DNA of 19,087 nucleotides, from the NCBI GenBank assembly GCA_015494815.1, contig WGAK01000002.1, positions 1 through 19,087 on the forward strand. The letters run 5' to 3'. Under the pieces are notes generated by a model. The model worked only from the letters and a program-made list of their open reading frames with translations, was not told the DNA's origin and made no database searches. The position numbers and the translations under genes were made by a program. This document shows, in pieces, positions 1-6,479 of this stretch (within the stretch, counting starts at the first letter, position 1; each line of letters opens with the position of its first letter). This DNA comes from Anaerolineales bacterium. Lineage in GTDB: Bacteria; Chloroflexota; Anaerolineae; Anaerolineales; DRMV01.

Positions 1-399
1 CCTGCCCCCGCGTCCGCACCTTCGGCCGCCGCGGAGCCGGTTCCCCTTGCCCCCGCGTCCGCGCCTCCGGCCGCCGAGGAGCCGGTTCTCCCTGCCCCCG
101 TGCCCGCACCTTCGGCCACTGCGTCGCGGTTCCCGCGCGGGGCTGTGGGGCTGGTGGTGCTGGCCTGGGGCCTTTCGTTGGCCGGGGCCGTGGGGCTGTA
201 TACCCAGGCCGTGAGCGTTCCCCTGGGGCTGCAATACGCCTTTTATGGGCACCTGGTGGCGCTGGGCGCGGAAACCGGCGCGGGGCCGTATCTCTATGCC
301 GCGCGCCGCACGGCTTACGCCTACGCGCTGTGGGCCGCCGGCTTGCTGGCGGCTTTGGGTTTTGCCTGGGCGCTGTTCGGCCCCGGCGTTGGAGGCTGA
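1..399 (+). CDS. C-terminal part of a Pro/Ala-rich two-helix membrane protein (5' end outside window)
   Basis: The frame is open from the first base of the window to a TGA at 397-399, so this is the 3' part of a longer gene. The first 40 codons are almost entirely Pro, Ala, Ser, Val and Glu and form an imperfect tandem repeat of 15 codons. Two hydrophobic segments follow (roughly codons 47-66 and 106-128), separated by a short polar loop with several Tyr and Arg residues. The layout suggests a flexible linker joined to a small membrane domain; whatever the linker tethers lies upstream and is not visible. A GTG at 100 could serve as an internal start, but the repeat continues uninterrupted through it, so I prefer a partial gene. 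The next gene starts 4 bases downstream, suggesting an operon. I do not recognise the family. Confidence 0.6.
   Translation, partial: PAPASAPSAAAEPVPLAPASAPPAAEEPVLPAPVPAPSATASRFPRGAVGLVVLAWGLSLAGAVGLYTQAVSVPLGLQYAFYGHLVALGAETGAGPYLYAARRTAYAYALWAAGLLAALGFAWALFGPGVGG
4..120 (+). repeat. 45-bp in-frame tandem repeat (about 2.6 copies)
   Basis: Copies begin at 4, 49 and 94, exactly 45 bases (15 codons) apart, and the last copy is partial. They encode a Pro/Ala-rich unit of the form APASAP-x-AAxEPVxP. The array may continue upstream of the window. Confidence 0.8.
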
Positions 400-403
400 G
401 ACC

Positions 404-1237
404 GTGGCCGCGAGCCTGGTGGCAATGGCGCGCACGCCCTTGGGCGGCTGGGGCTGGCTATGGGCCGCGGTGGTGGCCCTGCTGGCCTATCGGGCCGGTA
501 GCCTCAGCCGCACCGGCCTGTGGAGCGCGTGGCTGGTGGGCGGCGTGATTTTGGGCCTGGGTGGCTGGGCCTGGGGCGTGTTGCTGCTGGCCTTTTTTGT
601 GACTTCCAGCGCGTGGTCGCGCTGGGCCGCGGCGCGCAAGCGGGCCGTGGCCGAGAAGTTCGCCAAGGGCAGCCGCCGCGACGCGGGTCAGGTGCTGGCC
701 AACGGCGGTCTGGCCGCGCTGCTGGTGGGCGGCCACGCGTGGCTGGGCCGTGGCAGCCCGCTGCTGTGGGTGGCCTTCGCGGCCGCGCTGGCCACGGCCA
801 CGGCCGACACCTGGGCCACCGAGTTGGGCGTGCTGCATCCCCGCCCGCGGCACGTGCTCACCGGCCGCCCCGTGCCACCGGGGACTTCGGGCGGGGTCTC
901 GCCCTGGGGCTGGGCCGCGGCCGGGCTGGGCGCGGGGCTGCTGGCCTTGCTGGCGGCCGGTCTGGCGCCGCCCACGGCCTCGGCCGCGCGGGTGGCTCTG
1001 GCCGTTGCGCTGGGGGGCTTGAGCGGCGCCTGGGTGGATTCGTTGCTGGGGGCCACGGTGCAGGCCATGTTCTACTGCCCGCGCTGCGCCAAAGAAACCG
1101 AGCAGCACCCGCGGCACCACTGCGGCGCGCGCACCGAGTATCGCCGCGGCTGGCGCTGGATGACCAACGACATGGTCAACGCGTGGGCCATTGCCGTGGG
1201 CGCGCTGGTGGCCAGTCTGGTGTGGTTGGGGAGTTGA
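404..1237 (+). CDS. DUF92 family integral membrane protein
   Basis: The product is a 277-residue multi-helix membrane protein of the DUF92/TMEM19 family, whose plant member VTE6 is a phytyl-phosphate kinase; the bacterial role is not settled. Family marks seen are KGSRRDAGQVLANGG (about residues 88-102), ADTWATELGVL (134-144), and a C-terminal cytosolic-type segment with C225-x2-C228 and H239-C240 followed by the W-x-x-ND-x-VN signature near 252-259. I chose the GTG at 404 because GGAGG at 391-395 sits 8 bases upstream. An ATG at 425 is the alternative. The frame is open further upstream to 245, but that part overlaps the preceding gene and reads like a shadow. The product could act on an isoprenoid phosphate; the substrate cannot be read from sequence. 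Confidence 0.85.
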   Translation: MAASLVAMARTPLGGWGWLWAAVVALLAYRAGSLSRTGLWSAWLVGGVILGLGGWAWGVLLLAFFVTSSAWSRWAAARKRAVAEKFAKGSRRDAGQVLANGGLAALLVGGHAWLGRGSPLLWVAFAAALATATADTWATELGVLHPRPRHVLTGRPVPPGTSGGVSPWGWAAAGLGAGLLALLAAGLAPPTASAARVALAVALGGLSGAWVDSLLGATVQAMFYCPRCAKETEQHPRHHCGARTEYRRGWRWMTNDMVNAWAIAVGALVASLVWLGS

Positions 1238-1244
1238 GGTCGGT

Positions 1245-1499
1245 ATGGCCCGACGCAAGGCGCGTCCCATTCAAGCCTCGGAAATCAGCGCGTATCTGTA
1301 TTGTGCACGCGCGTGGTGGTACCGCCGCCGCGGCGAAGCGCCGCGCAATGCGGCCCAACTGGAGGCCGGGCGGCAGGCGCACCGCGCCCACGGGCGCCGG
1401 GTCGCGCGCGTGCGGCTGGCGCGTTGGGGCGCTTATGCGCTGCTGGCCCTGGCCGTGGTGGGGTGGGCCGTGTATTGGGCGTTGCAGGTGGCGGGGTGA
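1245..1499 (+). CDS. Small single-helix membrane protein with a Cas4/RecB-like N-terminal motif
   Basis: This 84-residue protein begins 7 bases after the DUF92 stop, with GAGG at 1236-1239 as ribosome binding site, so the two are probably co-transcribed. Residues 12-46 contain S-x-I-x-x-Y-x-x-C20-x-R followed by an aromatic WWY cluster, a variable Arg-rich stretch, and G42-x3-H46. This spacing resembles the N-terminal Cys/Gly-His motif of Cas4 and related PD-(D/E)XK nucleases. No nuclease core follows. Instead there is one transmembrane helix (about 61-80) and the protein ends. It is therefore not an active Cas4. It may be a small family that keeps only the N-terminal motif, perhaps for metal binding, or the resemblance may be coincidental. 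An upstream in-frame ATG at 1191 lies inside the DUF92 gene and is unlikely. Confidence 0.6.
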   Translation: MARRKARPIQASEISAYLYCARAWWYRRRGEAPRNAAQLEAGRQAHRAHGRRVARVRLARWGAYALLALAVVGWAVYWALQVAG

Positions 1500-1507
1500 G
1501 ACAAACG

Positions 1508-1536
1508 CCACGCCCCGGCGCGCGGCCGGGGCGTGG
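1508..1536. terminator. GC-rich hairpin between convergent genes, likely bidirectional terminator
   Basis: CCACGCCCCGG (1508-1518) and CCGGGGCGTGG (1526-1536) form a perfect 11-bp stem with a 7-base loop. It lies between the stop of the small membrane protein and the stop of rpmE. There is no clear T-run on either side. Confidence 0.55.
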
Positions 1537-1561
1537 ATGCGCTCGGTATGCGGTGTGGGGG

Positions 1562-2035
1562 TTAGACGGGGATTTGCTCCGCGGCTTCGGGAATCTGGAA
1601 GCCTTCCTTGCGCAGCACCTTGCGCAGTTGGATGAAGCCGCGATGCCCGACCCCGCGGATATCCACCAGGGACTTGGCATCTTCGGCCATGCGTTCCAGG
1701 ATTTGCCCCGCGGTTTGCAGGCCGGCCTCTTCCAGGGCCTGAATCAGGTTGGCGGGCAGAGGCAGGTTGCTCACCGGGCGCTGCGGCGAAGTGCGCATGC
1801 GGCGGCGTTCCTCGCGCTCTTTGCGGCGCTGCTCCGCGATTTGCAGCCGCTTCATGAAGCGGTCCACCTGGCCTTCGGTGTCCACGATGCGTTGTTCGCC
1901 GGTGAAGAAGGGGTGGCACTTGGAGCACACTTCCACATGGATGACGGGAACCGTCGCGCCCGTGGTCCAGGTGTTGCCGCAGGCGCAGATGACCTTGGCG
2001 TCCCAGTAGTATTTCGGATGAATGCCGGTTTTCAT
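1562..2035 (-). CDS. rpmE: Ribosomal protein L31 (zinc form) with C-terminal alpha-CTD-like domain
   Basis: Residues 1-78 are a standard bL31, a small protein of the large ribosomal subunit, starting MKTGIHPKYY. They include the zinc-binding pairs C17-x-C19 and C37-x2-C40. A highly charged Arg/Glu/Lys linker (about 61-82) leads to an extra domain at about 90-150. It holds a helical hairpin, LVDIRGVGHRG (a helix-hairpin-helix-like turn) and a final helix ending KVLRKEGF, closely resembling the C-terminal domain of RNA polymerase alpha. Total length is 157 residues, about twice the usual L31. The start at 2035 is supported by a GGAAGGAG element inside the end of rpmA, 4 bases away. The frame is open upstream as far as 2287, but that part is antiframe to rpmA. 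The extra domain is read by eye, and its role is unknown. Confidence 0.9.
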   Translation of the reverse strand: MKTGIHPKYYWDAKVICACGNTWTTGATVPVIHVEVCSKCHPFFTGEQRIVDTEGQVDRFMKRLQIAEQRRKEREERRRMRTSPQRPVSNLPLPANLIQALEEAGLQTAGQILERMAEDAKSLVDIRGVGHRGFIQLRKVLRKEGFQIPEAAEQIPV

Positions 2036-2039
2036 GGCC

Positions 2040-2306
2040 TTACGCTCCTTCCGCCAAGGGGATGACGCTGACGCGCTTGCGGCCGCCACGCAGGGTCTCG
2101 AAGTGCACGATGCCGTCCACCGTGGCGAAGAGGGTGTAGTCTTTGCCGACGCCCACATTGCGGCCCGGGCGGATTTTGGTGCCCCGCTGGCGCACCAAAA
2201 TATTGCCGGCACGCACGAACTGGCCGCCGTACCGCTTGACGCCCAAGCGCTTGGAGATGCTATCCCGACCGTTTCGGCTGGAACCACTACCTTTCTTGTG
2301 AGCCAT
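2040..2306 (-). CDS. rpmA: Ribosomal protein L27
   Basis: The 88-residue product begins MAHKKGSGSSRNGRDS and continues with the family's basic core, including KRLGVKRYGGQ and the VRQRGTKIRPG segment. It is a full-length bL27 of the large ribosomal subunit, located near the peptidyl transferase centre. The mature-type N-terminus (AHKK) lacks the cleavable extension known from some Firmicutes. It sits between rplU (19 bases upstream) and rpmE (4 bases downstream), so all three are likely one transcript. The rplU-rpmA pair is conserved widely in bacteria. Confidence 0.97.
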   Translation of the reverse strand: MAHKKGSGSSRNGRDSISKRLGVKRYGGQFVRAGNILVRQRGTKIRPGRNVGVGKDYTLFATVDGIVHFETLRGGRKRVSVIPLAEGA

Positions 2307-2325
2307 GGTTCTTCCTCCTCAGCAA

Positions 2326-2646
2326 CTACCCGAGTTCGATGGTGTCCACCACCAGGCGGGTGAAATCCTGACGGTGGCCACGGCGACGGCGGTAGCGCTT
2401 GCGGGGCTTGTATTTGAAGACCAGCACTTTGGGGCCCCGAAAGTGCGCTTGTACCGTGGCTTTGACCTTGGCCCCGGCCAGCGTGGGGGTGCCCACATGC
2501 ACCGTGCCGTCGTCGTCCACGGCCAGCAGCACCTGGTCGAACTCCACTACCGCGCCCGGCTCGGCCTTCAAGCGGTTGACTTCCAACACGCCGCCGGGCT
2601 CCACTTTATACTGGTGCCCTTGGGCTTCAATGATGGCGTACTTCAT
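2326..2646 (-). CDS. rplU: Ribosomal protein L21
   Basis: The product is bL21 of the large ribosomal subunit, 106 residues, with the typical opening YAIIEAQGHQYKVEPGG, the HFRGPKVLVFKYKPRKRYRRRRGHRQ core and the C-terminal TRL-x-V-x-x-I motif. I chose the ATG at 2646 over the one at 2658. A GGAGG at 2656-2652 lies 5 bases upstream of it, and family members normally begin directly with YAII. The gene is first in the rplU-rpmA-rpmE operon and follows a strong promoter and a structured leader. Confidence 0.96.
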   Translation of the reverse strand: MKYAIIEAQGHQYKVEPGGVLEVNRLKAEPGAVVEFDQVLLAVDDDGTVHVGTPTLAGAKVKATVQAHFRGPKVLVFKYKPRKRYRRRRGHRQDFTRLVVDTIELG

Positions 2647-2667
2647 CGTCGCCTCCATGCAAAATCT

Positions 2668-2722
2668 CTACCCAGGAGGGGTGGCACACGAAAAAGCCCC
2701 ACCCGCTTACGCCCTGGGGTAG
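2668..2722 (-). promoter_or_regulatory. Structured leader of rplU, possible autoregulatory L21 leader
   Basis: In the transcript from the promoter at 2731-2760, CTACCCCAGG (2722-2713) can pair with CCTGGGTAG (2676-2668) with one bulged C. Inside this stem GGGTGG (2704-2699) can pair with CCACCC (2684-2679). The nested hairpins occupy most of the untranslated leader. L21 leaders that regulate ribosomal operons are known in other bacteria. That this is one is inference from position and structure. Confidence 0.45.
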
Positions 2723-2730
2723 GGGCCCCT

Positions 2731-2760
2731 ATTATACCCACAGGCCGCCGAATGTGTCAA
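2731..2760 (-). promoter_or_regulatory. Strong sigma-70-type promoter for rplU-rpmA-rpmE
   Basis: On the minus strand a perfect TTGACA (2760-2755) is followed after 18 bases by a perfect TATAAT (2736-2731). The predicted start near 2724 gives a leader of roughly 75-80 bases before the rplU start. Confidence 0.85.
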
Positions 2761-2813
2761 TGAAAATCGTGCGGGCCGCGGTGCGGGGTCCGCGGTGCGC
2801 GTCCGCGCGCGGC

Positions 2814-2822
2814 TGGTATAAT
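2814..2822 (+). promoter_or_regulatory. Extended -10 promoter for the six-helix membrane protein
   Basis: TGGTATAAT is a perfect extended -10 (TG-n-TATAAT). It lies 33 bases before the chosen start at 2856, and no clear -35 is visible. The following bases, CGCC, are identical to those after the -10 at 16803-16811. Confidence 0.7.
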
Positions 2823-2855
2823 CGCCGCAATGCTCTTTTTGCAGGCGAGGTGACG

Positions 2856-3515
2856 ATGATGTGCCCTTATGTGCCCCCGCGCTGGCGCGCTGCGTTGTCG
2901 TTCGGGCTGTGGATGACCCTGGCCGTGGTGCTGTCTATGCTGGGGCCGCCCGAGCGCACGCTGGGCCCCAACATCCGCGCGGTGTATCTGCACGGCGCCT
3001 GGGTGTGGACCGCGTTGTTGGGCTATGCCTGGGCCGCCTGGCTTGCCCTGACCGCGTTGCGGCCTGGCGCGGACCCCGCCAGGCTGCGCGCTTCGCAGCA
3101 CTGGGCCTGGGTGGCGACTTTCTTCTGGGTGACCTATTTGCCGGTGTCGTTGTGGGCCATGCAGACCAATTGGAACGGCTTGTTCCTGGCCGAGCCCCGC
3201 TGGCAGGTGGGCCTGGCCTTTGCCGTGGCCGGGGTGCTCTTGCAGGTGGCGGCCGCGTTGTTGCCCCCGCGCGCGGTGGCGTGGATTAACCTGGGCTTCT
3301 TCGTCGCGCTGGTGCTGTCCATCGCCAGCGCGCGGCAGGTGATGCATCCCCCCGCGCCCATGTTCACTTCGCGCGGGGTGGGGGCCATGCAAGTGAGTTT
3401 CGCGGCGGTGCTGCTGGCTTTGCTCATGGCCCAGCGGGCCGCGGTGCAGTGGGTGCAGGCCCTGCGCCCCGCGGCCGAAGCCGCCGCCGCACAGGATGCT
3501 TCGCCTTCGGCCTGA
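2856..3515 (+). CDS. Six-helix integral membrane protein, distantly CcmC/CcsA-like
   Basis: The 219-residue product has six predicted membrane helices (about 11-29, 41-66, 82-102, 118-136, 140-158, 178-198) and an Ala-rich soluble tail. Two stretches recall cytochrome c assembly proteins of the CcmC/CcsA type: YLHGAWVWTALLGY (44-57), like the conserved helix bearing a His, and WAMQTNWNGLFLAEPRW (100-116), similar to their Trp-rich loop. The match is distant and the family's full WGxxWxWD-type motif is not intact, so a haem-handling role is only a suggestion. The start at 2856 follows GAGG at 2847-2850; a second ATG is immediately next. Upstream in-frame codons to 2754 cross the promoter and are excluded. 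menC follows 43 bases downstream on the same strand. Confidence 0.75.
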   Translation: MMCPYVPPRWRAALSFGLWMTLAVVLSMLGPPERTLGPNIRAVYLHGAWVWTALLGYAWAAWLALTALRPGADPARLRASQHWAWVATFFWVTYLPVSLWAMQTNWNGLFLAEPRWQVGLAFAVAGVLLQVAAALLPPRAVAWINLGFFVALVLSIASARQVMHPPAPMFTSRGVGAMQVSFAAVLLALLMAQRAAVQWVQALRPAAEAAAAQDASPSA

Positions 3516-3558
3516 ACCCCGGCCGGAACGTTTCGTTCCCCATCGAGGAGGCACCTCT

Positions 3559-4683
3559 ATGCGTATTCACAGCGTGGCCGTTTACCACATCCGCATGCCG
3601 CTGGTGACCACCTTCGCGACCTCGACGCACAGCCGCAACGAGCGCGACGCGCTGCTCATCGAGGTGCGCGATACCGACGGTTATGTGGGCTGGGGCGAGG
3701 TGGTGGCGGGGTATGCGCCGTATTACTCGCCCGAAACCGTGCTCACGGCCGAGCACATGCTGAACGAGTTTCTCATCCCCGCGCTGTTCGACGGCCCGGT
3801 GCATCATCCGGGTGATTTTCTCGACCGGGTCGGCTGGATGCGCAACCATCGCATGGCCAAGGCCGGCGTGGAGATGGCTTTGTGGGATTTGTACGGCAAG
3901 CGCCTGGGGCGTTCGCTGAAGGATTTGTTGGGCGGCACGCGCGACCGGGTGCCGGTGGGGGTGTCGGTGGGCCTGCAAGAGAACCCCCAACGCCTGGTGC
4001 AGGTGGTGGAGGCGTACCTCAACCAGGGTTACCGACGCATCAAGTTGAAGATTCGGCCCGGCCAGGATGTGCTCTTCGTGCGGGCCGTGCGCGAGGCGTT
4101 CCCCGAGGTGCCGTTGCAGGTGGACGCCAACAGCGCCTACGACCTGGAGACCGCGCGCACCGCGCTGCGGCCTCTGGACGACATGAACCTGCTGCTCATC
4201 GAACAGCCCCTGGCCTACGATGACCTGTGGGACCACCACAAACTCCAGCAGGAGTTTCGCACGCCGTTGTGCCTCGACGAGAGCATCACCTCGGCGGAAA
4301 AGGCGCGCAAGGCCATGGAGATGGACGCGGCGCGGGTCATCAACATCAAGGTGGGCCGGGTCGGTGGGCTGACCGAGGCCGTGCGCATCCACGACCTGGC
4401 CGCGCAGCAGAAGGTGCCCGTGTGGTGCGGCGGCATGCTGGAGACCGGCATCGGCCGGGCCGCGAACCTGGCGCTGGCGTCGCTGCCGAACTTCCGCCTG
4501 CCGGGCGACATCTCGGCCACGGACCGTTACTACGAACTGGACATCACCCACGAGCGCTTTGCCCTCAACGACGACGGCACCATCACCGTGCCCCAGGGCC
4601 CCGGTCTGGGCGTGCGGGTCAACCGCGAGGCGCTGGCCTTCTACACTGTGCACAGCATGACTTATTACAACAACGCTCTGTAG
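3559..4683 (+). CDS. menC: o-Succinylbenzoate synthase / N-acylamino acid racemase (enolase superfamily)
   Basis: The product is a full-length 374-residue member of the muconate-lactonizing subgroup of the enolase superfamily. It has an N-terminal capping domain (1-125) and a barrel carrying the expected catalytic set: K162-x-K164 as acid/base lysine pair, D189, E215 and D240 as Mg2+ ligands, and K264 as second base lysine. GGMLETGIGR (291-300) is typical of the OSBS/NAAAR branch. These residue numbers almost coincide with those of the well-studied Amycolatopsis racemase. OSBS dehydrates SHCHC to o-succinylbenzoate in menaquinone synthesis; many members also racemise N-acylamino acids. No other men gene is in the window, so the physiological activity is undecided. 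GAGGAGG at 3545-3551 fixes the start. Confidence 0.88.
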   Translation: MRIHSVAVYHIRMPLVTTFATSTHSRNERDALLIEVRDTDGYVGWGEVVAGYAPYYSPETVLTAEHMLNEFLIPALFDGPVHHPGDFLDRVGWMRNHRMAKAGVEMALWDLYGKRLGRSLKDLLGGTRDRVPVGVSVGLQENPQRLVQVVEAYLNQGYRRIKLKIRPGQDVLFVRAVREAFPEVPLQVDANSAYDLETARTALRPLDDMNLLLIEQPLAYDDLWDHHKLQQEFRTPLCLDESITSAEKARKAMEMDAARVINIKVGRVGGLTEAVRIHDLAAQQKVPVWCGGMLETGIGRAANLALASLPNFRLPGDISATDRYYELDITHERFALNDDGTITVPQGPGLGVRVNREALAFYTVHSMTYYNNAL

Positions 4684-4709
4684 GCCGTGCCTGTGGGTGT
4701 TGGGGGATA

Positions 4710-4733
4710 AGGGCCGGTCGTGCGACCGGCCCT
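4710..4733. terminator. Bidirectional terminator hairpin between menC and the multicopper oxidase gene
   Basis: AGGGCCGGTCG (4710-4720) and CGACCGGCCCT (4723-4733) form a perfect stem closed by a 2-4 base loop. On the + strand it is followed by GGCATTT, only a weak T-run. It separates two convergent genes. Confidence 0.65.
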
Positions 4734-4751
4734 GGCATTTAAGGCCGGGGC

Positions 4752-6362
4752 CTATGCCACCACCCGATAGTTCCGCATCATGCCCATGTCTTCGTGTTCC
4801 AGATTGTGGCAATGGTAGAGATAAAGGCCCTCGAAGTCGGTGAAGCGCAGCAGGATGTCCACCTGCTCGCCGGGCAGCACCAGCACGGTGTCGTGCCAGC
4901 CCTCGTTGACGAAGCCCTCGCCCAGGGTCTCCCACAGCACCTGGGCCTGCGGCGTGAGTTTGCGCCGCAAAATCTGGAACTGCAAGCCGTGCACATGCAT
5001 GGGATGCGGCAGGGCCATGCCCATCCCCATGCCGCCGCCCATGCCCATCCCCATGCCACCGCGGCCCATGCCGCCCGCGGCGTTGAGGAAGGACCACACC
5101 TCCAGGTCGCCTAAGCGCACGACCTCGTCGTCCGCGGTGGCGGTCATCTCGAAGGTGCGGCCGTTGAGGGTCCAGCCCAGGCCGGGGGTCATGCTCAGCA
5201 CGAAGGTGCGGGGCTGGCCCGCGTTGACCGCGTCGTCTGCGCGATAGGGCTCGATGGTGCTCAGGCGTTCGGGCAGGGGCTCGCCGCCGTCGGCCTGCTG
5301 CTCCACCACCGCGGTGAGCACCGGGAAGGACGCGTCGCCGCCCGGTGCCGCGTGGGGCAGGTTCATCAGGATGCGTCGCGTGCCCAAGGGCAGGTCGCGG
5401 AAGTCCACCCACAGGTCCACCCGCTGCGCGGGGCCTAAGGTGATGTAGGGCTTTTGGACGGGGCGCTCCAGCAATCCGCCCTCGGTGCCGATGACGGTGA
5501 GGGGGGCGCCGTCTTGCCAGGCCAGTTTGTAGATGCGCGCGTTGGAGCCGTTGAGGATGCGCAGCCGATAGGGCCGGGTGGCGACGGACAGCGTGGTGTC
5601 GGCCCGGCCGTTGACCAGCAGCCGATTGCCCAAGAAGCCCATCATCTGGGTCATCATGTTGCCGCCATAGACCAGTTGATTGTTGCCGTCGAAGACCCGG
5701 TCTTGCAGCACTACGGGCAGGTCATAAGGCCCGCCGGGCAGGCCCAGGGCCTCTTCCTCCTCATCGTGCACCAGAAAGAGCCCCGCCAGCCCGTGGTAGA
5801 CCTGCGGGCCGGTGAGGCCGTGAGGGTGGGGGTGGTACCAGTAGGTGCCGGCCCGGTCCATGACCACGAAGTCGTAGAGATAAGTCTCGCCCGCGCGGAT
5901 GACGAAGCGTGGGTGGCCGTCGTCTTCGTGGGGAACATGCAGGCCGTGCCAGTGCACGATGGACTCTTGAGGCAGTTCGTGGCTGAAGTGCACCCGCACC
6001 CGCCAGCCCTTGCGCACATGGAAGATGGGCCCCAGGTACGAGTCGGGCAGGGTTTGCAGCGCGTCCTGGGGGCCGCGCACCACCTCGCCGCGATAGCGCC
6101 AAACCCGCGTGGGTGGGCCGGGCAGGATGCCGACCTCGTCGGGCACCGCGGTCAGGCGCACTTCCAGGTCGGGGTCGCCAGGCGGCAGGGTGCGCGTCGC
6201 GGCGTCCGAGGCGGTGGTCGGCTCTTCCCGCCGCGTGGTGGGGGTGAGGGCGCCCACCACGCCGCTCAAAGGCGCCGGCAGCCCGCGGCCCACCAGGCTG
6301 CAGCCCGCGGCCAGGCCGCCCAGGCCGACCAGGCGGAGAAAATCACGGCGAGACAACGACAT
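4752..6362 (-). CDS. Tat-exported multicopper oxidase with Met/Gly-rich loop (CueO/CotA-like)
   Basis: The mature product is a three-cupredoxin oxidase, 536 residues with its leader. All copper motifs are present: HWHG (137-140), H177-P-H179 in YWYHPHPHG, HPMHVHG (453-459), and HCHNLEHEDMGM, with C518, H523 and M528 as type-1 ligands. The protein should couple substrate oxidation to reduction of O2 to water in the envelope. The start at 6362 follows AAGGAGG. It begins MSLSRRDFLR, a twin-arginine signal, and continues to LAAGC with C21, so it may also be lipidated. A loop at 431-449 holds seven Met among Gly directly before the HPMH motif. CueO of E. coli has a Met-rich region that feeds Cu(I); by analogy this may be a cuprous oxidase. 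It lies 117 bases downstream of copB in the same direction, which supports a copper role. Confidence 0.92.
   Translation of the reverse strand: MSLSRRDFLRLVGLGGLAAGCSLVGRGLPAPLSGVVGALTPTTRREEPTTASDAATRTLPPGDPDLEVRLTAVPDEVGILPGPPTRVWRYRGEVVRGPQDALQTLPDSYLGPIFHVRKGWRVRVHFSHELPQESIVHWHGLHVPHEDDGHPRFVIRAGETYLYDFVVMDRAGTYWYHPHPHGLTGPQVYHGLAGLFLVHDEEEEALGLPGGPYDLPVVLQDRVFDGNNQLVYGGNMMTQMMGFLGNRLLVNGRADTTLSVATRPYRLRILNGSNARIYKLAWQDGAPLTVIGTEGGLLERPVQKPYITLGPAQRVDLWVDFRDLPLGTRRILMNLPHAAPGGDASFPVLTAVVEQQADGGEPLPERLSTIEPYRADDAVNAGQPRTFVLSMTPGLGWTLNGRTFEMTATADDEVVRLGDLEVWSFLNAAGGMGRGGMGMGMGGGMGMGMALPHPMHVHGLQFQILRRKLTPQAQVLWETLGEGFVNEGWHDTVLVLPGEQVDILLRFTDFEGLYLYHCHNLEHEDMGMMRNYRVVA
5015..5062 (-). repeat. 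24-bp tandem repeat encoding the oxidase Met/Gly loop
   Basis: Two near-identical 24-base units start at 5015 and 5039 on the + strand and share the run CCATGCCCATCCCCATGCC. Read on the minus strand they encode GGMGMGM-type repeats in the loop before the type-1 copper motif. Expansion by slippage is likely. Confidence 0.75.
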
Positions 6363-6413
6363 GGCGAACCTCCTTGCCAGGTGGGGTGGGAATGCGAACA
6401 AGGCGGGGCTTGA

Positions 6414-6436
6414 GCGGGAAGCCAGAGCCTTCCCGC
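6414..6436 (-). other. Hairpin in the copB-oxidase intercistronic region, near the oxidase start
   Basis: GCGGGAAG (6414-6421) and CTTCCCGC (6429-6436) form a perfect 8-bp stem with a 7-base loop, about 50 bases before the oxidase start. It could be a terminator arm, a processing site or an mRNA-stability element. No T-run follows and no convincing promoter for the oxidase gene was seen here. Confidence 0.4.
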
Positions 6437-6440
6437 GCGG

Positions 6441-6474
6441 CCGCGGCACCCGCCACGGCCGTGGAATGCCGCGG
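6441..6474 (-). terminator. Nested GC hairpin just downstream of copB
   Basis: CCGCGGCA (6441-6448) and TGCCGCGG (6467-6474) pair, enclosing the perfect palindrome CCACGGCCGTGG (6453-6464). It begins 6 bases past the copB stop. Without a T-run it may only attenuate read-through into the oxidase gene. Confidence 0.45.
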
Positions 6475-6479
6475 CCCGC

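Noticed and set aside
1245..1499. Cas4 nuclease and hence a CRISPR locus
   Set aside because: Only the N-terminal motif is present, without nuclease core, and no cas genes or arrays are nearby.
520..1635. Second + frame of 371 codons over the DUF92 and small membrane protein genes
   Set aside because: It crosses two supported genes and a terminator hairpin; the protein is Gly/Arg-rich noise.
5015..5062. Short direct repeats resembling a CRISPR fragment
   Set aside because: The units are contiguous, in frame and encode a Met/Gly loop; there are no spacers.
3424..5412. Long open frame of 662 codons on the minus strand
   Set aside because: It runs antisense through menC and across the terminator hairpin, and its protein is low-complexity Arg/His/Gly. 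It is a by-product of high GC, as menC has intact catalytic residues.
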